Below are positions 7,956 through 17,303 of a stretch of 64,000 nt of DNA, piece after piece. Position 1 is the first letter of the stretch. Every line of letters starts with the position of its first letter. The DNA comes from Dyadobacter crusticola DSM 16708 (lineage in GTDB: Bacteria > Bacteroidota > Bacteroidia > Cytophagales > Spirosomataceae): contig NZ_JNJB01000011.1 in assembly GCF_000701505.1 (NCBI RefSeq), positions 186,001 through 250,000 on the forward strand. The letters run 5' to 3'. Below the pieces are notes generated by a model, which was not told the DNA's origin, did not search any database, and was given only the letters and a program-made list of their open reading frames with translations. The position numbers and the translations under genes are program-made.

Positions 7956-8846
7956 ATGCAAGATTTTGATCCCGCAGACTACCGTGTAGACGGCTCCAAG
8001 AAATTTGATATTGGAAAGGCAAAAACGAAGGTTAAGGATTTCTACGACGATAAGGAGCATTACGAAATCATGCAGGCTGAGGCGGCCAAAGAACTGGATG
8101 ACCTGCAAAGCATGATGTACGCCCATAATCGCTACGGGTTGCTTGTGATCTTTCAGGCTATGGACGCGGCAGGAAAAGATGGGACGATCAAGCACGTTAT
8201 TTCAGGCGTGAACCCCGTAGGCATCAAAATACATTCTTTTAAGAGGCCGACAGAAACAGAGCTAAGTCACGACTTTTTGTGGCGAACCAACCAAGTCTTG
8301 CCTCAACGGGGCACGATCACGATCTTTAACAGGAGCTACTATGAGGAAGTGCTTGTTGTGAAGGTAGAACCCGAAATCCTGACCAAATCACAAAGGCTGC
8401 CAAAAGAGCTGACAGAAGATCTTGACAAACTCTGGAAACAACGTTATTCAGATATTACCAATCTTGAAAAGTATCTATACAGAAATGGAATCCGGGTAGT
8501 CAAGATTTTCCTGAATGTATCTAAAGAGGAGCAGGCCGAGCGGCTGATCGAACGCATTGAAGATCCTGCAAAGAACTGGAAGTTTGACGAACAGGATATT
8601 AAAGTTCGGGCGCAATGGGATGAATACATGAAGGCTTACGAAGAATGTATCAATGCAACTGCGTCAAAGAAAGCTCCCTGGTACATCATTCCCGCCGATG
8701 ACAAGCGTAATATGCGCCTTGCAGTAGCCCGGATCATTGTAGAGGAGTTAAAAAGAATGGATATGTCCTACCCCGAATCCGATCCTGCACAAACTGAAAT
8801 ACTGAGGCAGTATATCGATGTGATCAAGGCCCAAAATCATGAATGA
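7956..8846 (+). CDS. Polyphosphate kinase 2 family, nucleotide phosphotransferase
   Basis: A 296-residue single-domain PPK2. It moves phosphate between polyphosphate and nucleotides; single-domain PPK2 classes act on AMP, ADP or both. Residues 68-78 carry the Walker A loop (AMDAAGKDGT, K74), residues about 120-134 the Walker B region FNRSYYEEVLV, and the lid with basic residues is in LPKELTEDLDKLWKQRYSDI. The C-terminal APWYIIPADDKRNMRLAVARII is typical. Sequence features resemble the class III type that can take AMP to ATP, but the class is an inference. Its position after rdgB suggests a shared role in nucleotide pool upkeep. Confidence 0.92.
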   Translation: MQDFDPADYRVDGSKKFDIGKAKTKVKDFYDDKEHYEIMQAEAAKELDDLQSMMYAHNRYGLLVIFQAMDAAGKDGTIKHVISGVNPVGIKIHSFKRPTETELSHDFLWRTNQVLPQRGTITIFNRSYYEEVLVVKVEPEILTKSQRLPKELTEDLDKLWKQRYSDITNLEKYLYRNGIRVVKIFLNVSKEEQAERLIERIEDPAKNWKFDEQDIKVRAQWDEYMKAYEECINATASKKAPWYIIPADDKRNMRLAVARIIVEELKRMDMSYPESDPAQTEILRQYIDVIKAQNHE

Positions 8847-8851
8847 CAAAA

Positions 8852-8881
8852 AAAGGCAGCCGATGTAAATCGGCCGCCTTT
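8852..8881. terminator. Terminator between the PPK2 gene and the coiled-coil gene
   Basis: AAAGGC(A)GCCGAT (8852-8864) pairs with 8869-8881 around a four-base loop. The single A/C mismatch on the plus-strand RNA becomes a U-G wobble on the minus-strand RNA, so it should fold slightly better for the minus-strand gene. It is shared by the convergent pair. Confidence 0.75.
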
Positions 8882-8910
8882 CATAGCTATGCATGGTGTG
8901 AAGTTATGTC

Positions 8911-9861
8911 TTACTTGATGGTGAAGTCTCCGCCACCAATTTTGTAGCCTTCGGCATACAGTTCCACATTGTATTTACCAGGACGGAACTGAGATGTGTT
9001 GTCGTAAAGCAGTTCAACTTTCTGGTTGTTGTTCTGGAATGCTACGGATTCACGTGCTGTGAATTTTGATGGCGCGCCATTCACTTCAAATTCGCCTGAT
9101 CCAGTAGCATCGTCTGCGATCACTGCACCTTCTGGATCAAGAACCCTTACATAAATGTCTTTTGGCTCCTGAGCAGTAAGCTCGTTTTCAGGCAGGTTGA
9201 AAACCAGTTTCAGTTTGTCAACTCTCTTCGCTTTGTACTCGTCTTTGTCTTTTACCTTACCTCTTGAATTAACGGTCAGGATTCTAAGATTTTGGGCTTT
9301 CAAAGCAGCTGCTTTACTTACTTTTTCGCTCAGCTCTTTATTAGCAGCTGTGAAAGTGGTTACAGAGTCAGTCAGCTCAGTTTGGCGTTGAACCAGTCTT
9401 TCTCTTTCGCTTGTCAAAGTACCAACGTGAGTGCTAAGAGAATCATTGGAAGCTACCAGATGCTCGTTTTCAGCTTTCAATTGCGCGATCATCTCGTCTT
9501 TCTCAGTCAGGAACTTCTCATATTCCTTGATCTTTCCAAGATACTTGTTTGTCTCAACTCTTCTGCTTTTGCTGAAAGCCAGTTTATCAGCTTCCAACTT
9601 CTCCTTCATTTTGGTAAGTTCTGTAATATCCCCACCCAATCTTTCAATCTCAGCAATTTTCGCATCCAGAACGGTGGAAATGGAATCCAGTTTAGTTTTA
9701 GTAACAGCCAGTTCTCTTGCTTTCTCAACTACCATTGATTCTTGTTGAGTCAACTCTTGTTTCTGAGTTGTGAACAAGTAGCCAAACATGGCTGTGGCTA
9801 GCCCAAGGACAACTACCATTGCCCAAGCTATGCTTTGCTTATTTTTCTGTTCTTGTTGCAT
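8911..9861 (-). CDS. Membrane-anchored coiled-coil protein with C-terminal beta domain (paralogue A)
   Basis: I do not recognise a named family. The 316-residue protein has one N-terminal membrane segment (about 11-30), then a long coiled coil (about 33-195, rich in E, K, L, Q with heptads) and a C-terminal domain of about 120 residues with alternating beta strands: RILTVNSRGKVK, KRVDKLKLVFNL, IYVRVLDPEGAVIADDATGSGEF, KVELLYDN, PGKYNVELYAEGYKIGGGDFTIK. It most likely faces the periplasm. A clear paralogue with the same architecture lies at 40586-41494. It is monocistronic in appearance. No enzymatic motif is visible; a structural or envelope-spacer role is only a guess. Confidence 0.85.
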   Translation of the reverse strand: MQQEQKNKQSIAWAMVVVLGLATAMFGYLFTTQKQELTQQESMVVEKARELAVTKTKLDSISTVLDAKIAEIERLGGDITELTKMKEKLEADKLAFSKSRRVETNKYLGKIKEYEKFLTEKDEMIAQLKAENEHLVASNDSLSTHVGTLTSERERLVQRQTELTDSVTTFTAANKELSEKVSKAAALKAQNLRILTVNSRGKVKDKDEYKAKRVDKLKLVFNLPENELTAQEPKDIYVRVLDPEGAVIADDATGSGEFEVNGAPSKFTARESVAFQNNNQKVELLYDNTSQFRPGKYNVELYAEGYKIGGGDFTIK

Positions 9862-10183
9862 TGAGTTTTAAGTTTTACTTTATGATTTAGTTTACATGTT
9901 GACAGGTTAGTCCGGGTCTACATGGTTTCGCTTATTAAGCAACCAATTTTGTGCCCTGCTCGGGTAAGCTGTGTTCAGCGGAATGTATAAGTGGAACCAA
10001 TTTCTATGAATAATACCAGTCAAAAGGCCTAAATTCCACATCTGAGGCCTATTATCAACAGCTAAAATTTCGGAAGGAAATATTTGGCAAATAGCCTTTC
10101 AGGCGCATTTGCTTGGAGGAAAATGGGTAATCTTTACCCATTTTATGGTGTAAGCGTACAGGAAACGCAATCTAAAAAACCCG
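9862..10183. other. Intergenic region with one hairpin
   Basis: These 322 bases contain no supported gene. A perfect 11-base-pair hairpin (10120-10130 with 10134-10144, three-base loop, AAAATGGGTAA arms) lies 40 bases after the stop of the unknown lipoprotein gene and may be its weak terminator: on the minus strand the stem ends in four T. The part near 9862 must hold the promoter of the coiled-coil gene, but no clear consensus is seen. Confidence 0.5.
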
Positions 10184-10792
10184 CTATAATCCTATTCTTG
10201 ACGATATTTCAAAATGCTTTGGCTCCATAAAGATCAGTTTTTGGTACCCCTTTACGGAGTATGCAGAAACCTGCCAAAGATTGTCTTTTTCAATGCAAGT
10301 CAGTTCTATTTGCTTCTCAGATTCGTAAATCCGATTGTGCGACTGTAATACTGCCAGTACTTTGACCGGAGACTGGATCGTACTATCCGTAACAATTTTT
10401 AGATACCGTACCGGCAGATCGGCGTTTTCTCTAAGCCTGTACTCGTAGGTGGACGAATCTTTCCTTACCACATTGTAACTTTGCGCGTAAGAAGGCTTGT
10501 TTATATCAGCCTGAATGAACAATTCAAGTTCTTTTTTCCAGTCAATATCTCTTGATTTGACAGTTTGAAGCTCGCCATCAAGCTTTGCTGACTTCATTGC
10601 CTCAGGTTTTTTCTCGTTTAGGTAAACGATCTGATTTTCTACAAATCCTTTTAGATCAAAGTACCTTTTTATAGCATTTTCATCTGCACGCTGCTGATCA
10701 CACGAAGTCATGATTGTGGTAAAAAGCAATATAAAAAAGTATAGAGCAGTGGCGTGAACAAAGGATTTCTCGTGGTTGATCTGCTGAGGCAT
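10184..10792 (-). CDS. Lipoprotein of unknown function
   Basis: A 202-residue protein with a hydrophobic N-terminal segment and SPII-like site (TIMTSC, C31). I recognise no domain. The mature part is a mix of beta strands and charged helices with several VxxVLAVLQSHNRIYESEKQIEL-type strands, and the ending resembles small Bacteroidota outer-membrane lipoproteins. The N region before the hydrophobic stretch is about 13 residues and slightly long, but no better ATG is near except just before the Cys. It follows gpmI after a terminator, so it is probably transcribed alone. Confidence 0.75.
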   Translation of the reverse strand: MPQQINHEKSFVHATALYFFILLFTTIMTSCDQQRADENAIKRYFDLKGFVENQIVYLNEKKPEAMKSAKLDGELQTVKSRDIDWKKELELFIQADINKPSYAQSYNVVRKDSSTYEYRLRENADLPVRYLKIVTDSTIQSPVKVLAVLQSHNRIYESEKQIELTCIEKDNLWQVSAYSVKGYQKLIFMEPKHFEISSRIGL

Positions 10793-10824
10793 TTGTAAAA
10801 AATCAGAATGGAACTTTAAAAGAA

Positions 10825-10847
10825 CAGAGAGCCTTTCGGGCTCTCTG
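10825..10847 (-). terminator. Intrinsic terminator of gpmI
   Basis: CAGAGAGCC/GGCTCTCTG stem (10825-10833 with 10839-10847), five-base loop, followed on the minus strand by TTCTTTT. It lies 30 bases after the gpmI stop. Confidence 0.8.
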
Positions 10848-10876
10848 CGAACAACATCTTTTGCAACAGTTAAGTT

Positions 10877-12409
10877 TTAGAGCAAACTGGTTCCCGTCAT
10901 TTCCTCCGGCTTGGCAAGTCCCATTAAATCCAGAATAGTCGGGGCGATATCTGCCAACTTTCCATTCTTGATAGGCGCCTTATAATCGTTGTCAACCAGA
11001 ATGCAGGGTACCAGGTTCAATGAATGCGCGGTGTTTGGAGATCCGTCGTCGTTCATCATATAATCAGAATTCCCGTGATCGGCAATGATAATAGAAGAAT
11101 AACCGTGCTGCAAACCTGTTGTAACAACTGCCTGCACGCATTGATCAACCGTTTCACAAGCTTTCACTGCTGCCTCAAACACGCCGGTATGACCCACCAT
11201 ATCAGGGTTAGCGAAATTGAGACAAACAAAGTCCACTTCTTCTTTTTCCAATTCCGTGACAATAGAATCTCTGATACCGAATGCAGACATTTCAGGTTGC
11301 AAGTCATAAGTAGCTACCTTCGGAGATGCACAAAGCAAGCGGCTCTCGCCCTCGAAAGGCTTCTCTCTTCCGCCAGAAAAGAAGAATGTGACGTGCGGAT
11401 ATTTTTCAGTCTCTGCAATCCTGATCTGCTTTTTACCCGCAGCTTCAAGAACCTCGCCTAATGTGTTGTTGAGATTATCTTTATCGAAAATGACATCAAC
11501 TCCCTTGTAAGTATCGTCATAATTCGTCATTGTAATATATTTCAGGTTCAGCTTGTGCATGTTCTGCTCGTGGAAGTCCTGCTGCGTAAGCACCTCGGTG
11601 ATCTCACGTCCACGATCTGTGCGGAAGTTGAAACATAAAACCACATCGCCGTCGCTGATTACCGAAATCGGTATACCTGCCGCGTCTGTCGCGATGATAG
11701 GCGCGATAAATTCGTCAGTAACACCTTCTTCGTAAGAAGCTTGGACTGCCTGCAAAACCTCCATTTCCGGAACGTGTTTTCCTTCACCATGGACCATAGC
11801 GTCGTAGGCAAGCTTCACGCGTTCCCATCGTTTGTCGCGATCCATTGCATAGTAGCGACCGGTAATGCTTGCAAGGCGACCGGTAGTCTTGTTCATAGCA
11901 TCTTTAAGCTCCGTCAGAAACCCTAATCCACTTTTAGGATCACAGTCGCGACCGTCTGTAAAAGCATGAACGAATACGTTTTGAAGTTCTCTGTCTGCGG
12001 CGATTTTGCAAAGTCCTTTTAAATGGTCAATGTGCGAATGAACGCCCCCGTCTGATACTAAACCAATAAAGTGTACTTTCTTATTGTTAAACTTTGCGTA
12101 ATCAAATGCCTCTACCAGCGCTTTTTCATGAGCTAGTGTACCTTCTGATACTGCGAGATTGATCTTTACCAAATCCTGGTAAACAACCCGGCCGGCTCCC
12201 AAATTGGTATGCCCAACCTCAGAGTTACCCATTTGACCATCAGGCAGTCCGACAGCCAGACCGCTTGCTTCAAGCCTGCTATTTGGATAGTTCTGCAGGA
12301 TACTGTCGTAAAAAGGAGTGTTGGCAGCTATAACAGCTGAACGGTTTTCCTCGCCCATTTTGGCGACTCCCCAACCGTCCATAATGATAAGAATGACTTT
12401 TCTGCTCAA
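10877..12409 (-). CDS. gpmI: 2,3-bisphosphoglycerate-independent phosphoglycerate mutase
   Basis: A 510-residue alkaline-phosphatase-superfamily mutase that interconverts 3- and 2-phosphoglycerate with two Mn ions. Visible: IIMDGWG with metal ligand D11, the nucleophile S63 in GQMGNSEVGHTNLG, HSHIDHL, FTDGRDCDP, NFRTDRGREI and IIADHGNSDYMM plus TAHSLN in the C-terminal metal site. The only possible start that keeps D11 is TTG at 12409, since the next ATG is residue 10 and a stop lies just upstream; this is a true non-ATG start. It is transcribed after ftsB and eno, so two successive glycolytic enzymes are close together. Confidence 0.97.
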   Translation of the reverse strand: MSRKVILIIMDGWGVAKMGEENRSAVIAANTPFYDSILQNYPNSRLEASGLAVGLPDGQMGNSEVGHTNLGAGRVVYQDLVKINLAVSEGTLAHEKALVEAFDYAKFNNKKVHFIGLVSDGGVHSHIDHLKGLCKIAADRELQNVFVHAFTDGRDCDPKSGLGFLTELKDAMNKTTGRLASITGRYYAMDRDKRWERVKLAYDAMVHGEGKHVPEMEVLQAVQASYEEGVTDEFIAPIIATDAAGIPISVISDGDVVLCFNFRTDRGREITEVLTQQDFHEQNMHKLNLKYITMTNYDDTYKGVDVIFDKDNLNNTLGEVLEAAGKKQIRIAETEKYPHVTFFFSGGREKPFEGESRLLCASPKVATYDLQPEMSAFGIRDSIVTELEKEEVDFVCLNFANPDMVGHTGVFEAAVKACETVDQCVQAVVTTGLQHGYSSIIIADHGNSDYMMNDDGSPNTAHSLNLVPCILVDNDYKAPIKNGKLADIAPTILDLMGLAKPEEMTGTSLL

Positions 12410-12451
12410 TGTGGTGGATTGTTAAAATTGTTTTTCAGCGAACCTGGCGGG

Positions 12452-12784
12452 TTACTCTTCGCTTTTACTTTCAATGGGTTGATTATTCTCGTCGACGATT
12501 ACGTAAACCTCTTCGCCTGGTTTCCTCATTAGAAACTTTTCCCTGGCCCATTTCTCAACCATTTGCGGATTTCCAAAGACCTCGTTCCGCTCTTTCTTTA
12601 CCTGCGAAATTTTCTCAAGTAGCTTGGACTTTTCTACTTCAAGTTCCTTCATCTTCATCCGGTGTGAAAACACTACCCGAATGTTATTGTTGTCCAAAAA
12701 CAAGATCCAGAACAACCATGCAACCAATGTGGCGACATAGAAGTTTTTCAATGTTTTAAATGACCGGAATGAATTGCTTTTCAT
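12452..12784 (-). CDS. ftsB: FtsB/DivIC-type septum formation initiator
   Basis: A 110-residue bitopic membrane protein of the cell division complex, expected to pair with FtsL and FtsQ. It has a short basic cytoplasmic N terminus, one membrane segment (about 16-35, VATLVAWLFWILFL), the typical DNNN after it, a coiled coil with HRMKMKELEVEKSKLLEKISQVKKE, then the conserved MVEKWAREKFLMRKPGEEVYVI motif. The ATG at 12784 is used; the longer frame would start with GTG inside the eno terminator. Adjacent to eno, an arrangement seen in other bacteria. Confidence 0.93.
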   Translation of the reverse strand: MKSNSFRSFKTLKNFYVATLVAWLFWILFLDNNNIRVVFSHRMKMKELEVEKSKLLEKISQVKKERNEVFGNPQMVEKWAREKFLMRKPGEEVYVIVDENNQPIESKSEE

Positions 12785-12801
12785 AGCAGCGCCCGAAAAT
12801 G

Positions 12802-12829
12802 AAAACCGGAGCACTTGGCTCCGGTTTTT
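12802..12829 (-). terminator. Intrinsic terminator of eno
   Basis: AAAACCGGAGC (12802-12812) pairs with GCTCCGGTTTT (12818-12828) with a five-base loop; T-rich on the minus strand after the stem. It is five bases past the eno stop and just upstream of the ftsB start. Confidence 0.85.
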
Positions 12830-12833
12830 GTTA

Positions 12834-14123
<1,290 letters not shown>

Positions 14124-14280
14124 TTAGAAATTTGAATATTTAACGCTTACAAAATAACACAAAAAAAATCGTCATCCATAAACGGGAAATCACTTTAAGG
14201 TAAATTTACAATTCAGTAACACCACCGATTTCAGGTGAATCTGTGAACCTGTTTTTATGCCGGCCGCCTGCTCTTAAAAG

Positions 14281-14307
14281 AAAAAACCTCCATTACGGAG
14301 GTTTTTT
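14281..14307 (-). terminator. Intrinsic terminator of carA
   Basis: AAAAAACCTCC (14281-14291) and GGAGGTTTTTT (14297-14307) form an 11-base-pair stem with a five-base loop, three bases past the carA stop; the run of T on the minus strand is complete. Confidence 0.9.
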
Positions 14308-14309
14308 GA

Positions 14310-15413
14310 TCAACTTGCGCTTAACAGTTTAACAAACTCGTCAAACAGGTATCTCGAATCGTGTGGACCAGGTGAAGCTTCTGGGTGATACTGTACCGAA
14401 AACGCCGGATAGTCCTTTCTTCTAATCCCTTCAATGGTGTTATCATTCAGGTTGATGTGCGTGATCTCGATATCAGGGTGGCTCTGGATTTCATCAGGGT
14501 TCACGGCGAATCCGTGATTTTGAGAAGTTATTTCGCATAGACCGGTAATCAAATTCTTCACCGGATGATTTAAGCCCCTATGCCCGTGGTGCATTTTATA
14601 TGTGGTGATTCCACTTGAAAGCGCCAGCAATTGATGCCCCAGGCAGATACCAAAAAGTGGCTTAGCTGTTTTAATCATCTGGTTCACACTCTCTACGGCG
14701 TATAACATTGCAGCCGGGTCACCAGGTCCGTTTGAGATGAAAAATCCATCTGGATTCCACTCCATTACCTCTTCAAACGGTGTTTTTGCAGGAAATACTT
14801 TACAGTAGCAACCTCTTGAAGTAAGATTTGACAGAATACTCTTCTTAATGCCGTAATCAATGACTGCTATCCGCCACTTGCTGCCGGTCTCCTCGCCAAC
14901 AAAGTATGGCTGGGTAGTAGTAACTTCTGACGACAGTTCTAGTCCATTCATGGAAGGAATTTTCCCTAGTTCCTCCATGAGCAGGGCTTCATCGAGGATT
15001 TCAGAAGAAATAATTGCATTCATTACACCCTTTTCACGTACGTGCCTCACCAGGTGCCTTGTATCTACATTGCTGATCCCTACAATCTTAGACCGCTCAA
15101 AATATTCCTGAAGCGAGAAGTCGGCAGTATCTCTGGAATAAATTGCGGAGAAAGTATTACAAACCATCCCACGGATTTTAACTGAGCCCGATTCTTCTTC
15201 ATCATTCAACTGCACACCATAATTACCTATATGCGAGTTGGTGTTGACGATGATCTGTCCATAATACGAGGGGTCCGTATAGATTTCCTGATAACCAGTC
15301 ATGCCGGTATTAAAGCAGATTTCTCCACCTGTAGTTCCACGTATTCCCAAAGCTAGACCTTTGTATGCTGTTCCGTCTTCAAGCAACAACAGAGCTTCCT
15401 GTTTTTGATTCAT
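14310..15413 (-). CDS. carA: Carbamoyl-phosphate synthase small (glutaminase) chain
   Basis: A 367-residue subunit that hydrolyses glutamine and passes ammonia to CarB for arginine and pyrimidine synthesis. The N-terminal half holds the CPSase small-chain domain with GTTGEICFNTGMTGYQEI and TDPSYYGQIIVNTNSHIGNYG. The C-terminal class I amidotransferase has the nucleophile Cys in LFGICLGHQLLAL, HHGHRGLNHPVK and the His-Glu pair in VQYHPEASPGPHDS. carB is not in this window. It is transcribed from its own promoter after the ribosomal operon terminator. Confidence 0.97.
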   Translation of the reverse strand: MNQKQEALLLLEDGTAYKGLALGIRGTTGGEICFNTGMTGYQEIYTDPSYYGQIIVNTNSHIGNYGVQLNDEEESGSVKIRGMVCNTFSAIYSRDTADFSLQEYFERSKIVGISNVDTRHLVRHVREKGVMNAIISSEILDEALLMEELGKIPSMNGLELSSEVTTTQPYFVGEETGSKWRIAVIDYGIKKSILSNLTSRGCYCKVFPAKTPFEEVMEWNPDGFFISNGPGDPAAMLYAVESVNQMIKTAKPLFGICLGHQLLALSSGITTYKMHHGHRGLNHPVKNLITGLCEITSQNHGFAVNPDEIQSHPDIEITHINLNDNTIEGIRRKDYPAFSVQYHPEASPGPHDSRYLFDEFVKLLSAS

Positions 15414-15469
15414 ATATGGTTTTTATCGATTTTCTTCTGACTACCAAACTTTTATTCTCAAAATCGCTG

Positions 15470-15477
15470 CAAAAATA
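15470..15477 (-). promoter_or_regulatory. Probable carA promoter, -7 element
   Basis: Minus-strand TATTTTTG matches TAnnTTTG and is followed by CAGCG, like the ribosomal promoters in this window. It lies 57 bases before the carA ATG and just after the rplQ terminator. The -33 element is not clear. Confidence 0.45.
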
Positions 15478-15495
15478 CAGCTTTTTGTGCATAAA

Positions 15496-15525
15496 AAAGG
15501 GTTAAACTTAAACGTTTAACCCTTT
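15496..15525 (-). terminator. Terminator at the end of the ribosomal superoperon (after rplQ)
   Basis: AAAGGGTTAAAC (15496-15507) pairs perfectly with GTTTAACCCTTT (15514-15525), six-base loop; a T run follows on the minus strand. It is 25 bases past the rplQ stop. Confidence 0.85.
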
Positions 15526-15549
15526 CAATATTTCAATTACATTCCAAAT

Positions 15550-16107
15550 CTACTCTTTATCAGCACCTTCGGATGTTTCTACATTCTTCGGAGTTTCATC
15601 AGCAGCTGGTGCCGACTCTTCTACCACTGGATGATCCTCTTTCTTGATAGGGGCAGCACTTGCTTCAGCAACAACTTCTTTCTTACCACCGCCTCTTCTG
15701 CTACGACGAGTTTTAGCTGGTTTATCAGCATTTGCAAGCAACAATGCATCGTTGAAATCAACCAGCTCGATCAGAGCTGTCTCGGCAGCATCACCAAGTC
15801 TGTTTCCTAATTTAATAATACGGGTATAACCACCTGGACGAGATGCAATCTTGTCAGATACAGCACCGAAAAGCTCTTTTGTAGAAGCTTTGTCGTTCAA
15901 ATAAGAAAATACAATCCTCCTGTTGTGAGTTGAATCTTCTTTTGCACGGGTCAGCAAAGGCTCTACATACTTACGCAGTTCTTTCGCTTTCGCCAATGTG
16001 GTCTCAATTCTTTTGTGGAGAATCAAAGAGGAAGCCATGTTCGACAACATCGCCTTGCGGTGAGATGCTGTTCTTCCTAAGTGATTGTCCTTTTTACCGT
16101 GTCTCAT
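15550..16107 (-). CDS. rplQ: Ribosomal protein L17 with C-terminal extension
   Basis: The first 115 or so residues are a standard L17 ([64 protein letters not shown]). The protein is 185 residues long because of a tail of about 65 residues that is first basic ([15 protein letters not shown]) and then acidic and Pro-rich; tails of this kind are common in Bacteroidota L17. It is the last gene of the superoperon, 72 bases after rpoA. Confidence 0.97.
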   Translation of the reverse strand: MRHGKKDNHLGRTASHRKAMLSNMASSLILHKRIETTLAKAKELRKYVEPLLTRAKEDSTHNRRIVFSYLNDKASTKELFGAVSDKIASRPGGYTRIIKLGNRLGDAAETALIELVDFNDALLLANADKPAKTRRSRRGGGKKEVVAEASAAPIKKEDHPVVEESAPAADETPKNVETSEGADKE

Positions 16108-16179
16108 TGTTTTGTTGTTTAGTTGCTTCGAGCTGCGACTAGCGCGCTACAGAATACATACTTATGAATGGAATAATTA

Positions 16180-17169
16180 TCAATCCTCTTCCAGGCGATA
16201 TTTGGCAACGTCCATTCCGAAAGTCAGTTGTTTGTCAGCAACAAGCTGCTCCAACTCCGTCAGGGATTTCTTTCCAAAATTACGAAACTTCATCATATCA
16301 GAAATTTCAAGCCTTACTAAATCGCCCAATGATTTAACATCGGCAGATTTCAAACAGTTATATGCACGAACAGAAAGATCCAGCTCGGATAGGGAAGTTT
16401 TCAAAAGCTTTCTCATGCGCAACATTTCCTCATCAACCTGATTATCTTCTTCCGCTTTCTGCTTCTCAAACGTCATTGTTTGATCTGAGAACAGCATGAA
16501 ATGCTGAATAAGAATGTTCGCTGCACCTTTCAGAGCATCCTCCGGGTGAATTGAACCATCAGTTTGAATATCTATTAGAAGACGCTCATAGTCCGTTCGC
16601 TGCTCAACACGTGTATTTTCAACACTGTATTTTACATTCTTTATCGGTGTGTAAATAGAGTCCACAGCGATATAGCCAAATGGCAATTCATTCGCGCGTG
16701 GCTCATCTGCTGGAACATATCCTCTGCCTTTATCTAGTAAAAGCTCCATCTCAAACTCTTTCTGATCGTCAATGTGACAAATCACCTGGTCTGGATTCAG
16801 AACTTCAAATGCGTTTGTAAATTTGCCAATGTCCCCTGCTGTAATGGCAGATACATTCTTTAGATTTACTACTATCCTACTCTCATTCAAGTCAGAAACT
16901 TTTTTAAAGCGAACCATTTTCAGGTTCAGGATGATTTCTGTAACATCCTCAACAATACCTTCGATGGAAGAGAATTCGTGAAGCACGCCAGGGAACTTCA
17001 CACTCGTGATGGCGTAACCTTCCAAAGATGAAAGAAGTATTCTACGCAACGCATTACCGATGGTCACGCCGTATCCTTTCTCTAAAGGCTTAAACTCAAA
17101 CAACCCGTGAAAGTCGTCTGCTTTTTCCATGACGACCTTATCAGGCATTTGGAAAGCTAATATTGACAT
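16180..17169 (-). CDS. rpoA: RNA polymerase alpha subunit
   Basis: A 329-residue alpha subunit. The N-terminal assembly domain includes [32 protein letters not shown] and the [23 protein letters not shown] region. After a flexible linker the C-terminal domain (about 250-315) carries [32 protein letters not shown] and [12 protein letters not shown], the part that contacts DNA and activators. It follows rpsD after a 134-base spacer that contains an attenuator-like hairpin and two palindromes, so its level may be set apart from that of the ribosomal proteins. Confidence 0.98.
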   Translation of the reverse strand: MSILAFQMPDKVVMEKADDFHGLFEFKPLEKGYGVTIGNALRRILLSSLEGYAITSVKFPGVLHEFSSIEGIVEDVTEIILNLKMVRFKKVSDLNESRIVVNLKNVSAITAGDIGKFTNAFEVLNPDQVICHIDDQKEFEMELLLDKGRGYVPADEPRANELPFGYIAVDSIYTPIKNVKYSVENTRVEQRTDYERLLIDIQTDGSIHPEDALKGAANILIQHFMLFSDQTMTFEKQKAEEDNQVDEEMLRMRKLLKTSLSELDLSVRAYNCLKSADVKSLGDLVRLEISDMMKFRNFGKKSLTELEQLVADKQLTFGMDVAKYRLEED

Positions 17170-17222
17170 AGTCTTTGCTCCTTTTATAGTAGTAAATGAT
17201 AGTTGATCACGCTACCGTTACC

Positions 17223-17251
17223 TTTGCGATCGCAAAATTGCCGTTAACGGC
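17223..17251. repeat. Two palindromes in the rpsD-rpoA spacer
   Basis: TTTGCGATCGCAAA (17223-17236, 14-base perfect palindrome) and GCCGTTAACGGC (17240-17251, 12-base perfect palindrome) stand three bases apart. They are upstream of rpoA and just downstream of the attenuator hairpin. They could be protein-binding sites or RNA hairpins; the function is unknown. Confidence 0.7.
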
Positions 17252-17252
17252 T

Positions 17253-17287
17253 AAAAAGTACTTCCCCCGCGCAACGGAGAAAGTACT
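17253..17287 (-). terminator. Probable attenuator between rpsD and rpoA
   Basis: On the minus-strand RNA, AGTACTTTCTCC pairs along 12 positions (two of them U-G wobbles) with GGGGGAAGTACT, seven-base loop, and is followed by TTTTTAG. It begins 17 bases past the rpsD stop and must be read through, at least in part, for rpoA and rplQ expression, unless these have a promoter that I cannot see. Confidence 0.6.
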
Positions 17288-17303
17288 GAATTTATGAAGA
17301 TTA

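Noticed and set aside
10120-10144. Hairpin as a riboswitch or small RNA
   Set aside because: It is a simple 11-pair stem with a three-base loop downstream of a gene; a weak terminator is enough to explain it.
17223-17236. GCGATCGC palindrome as a HIP1-like dispersed repeat
   Set aside because: HIP1 is a cyanobacterial repeat; I see just this single well-formed case in a spacer and no array.
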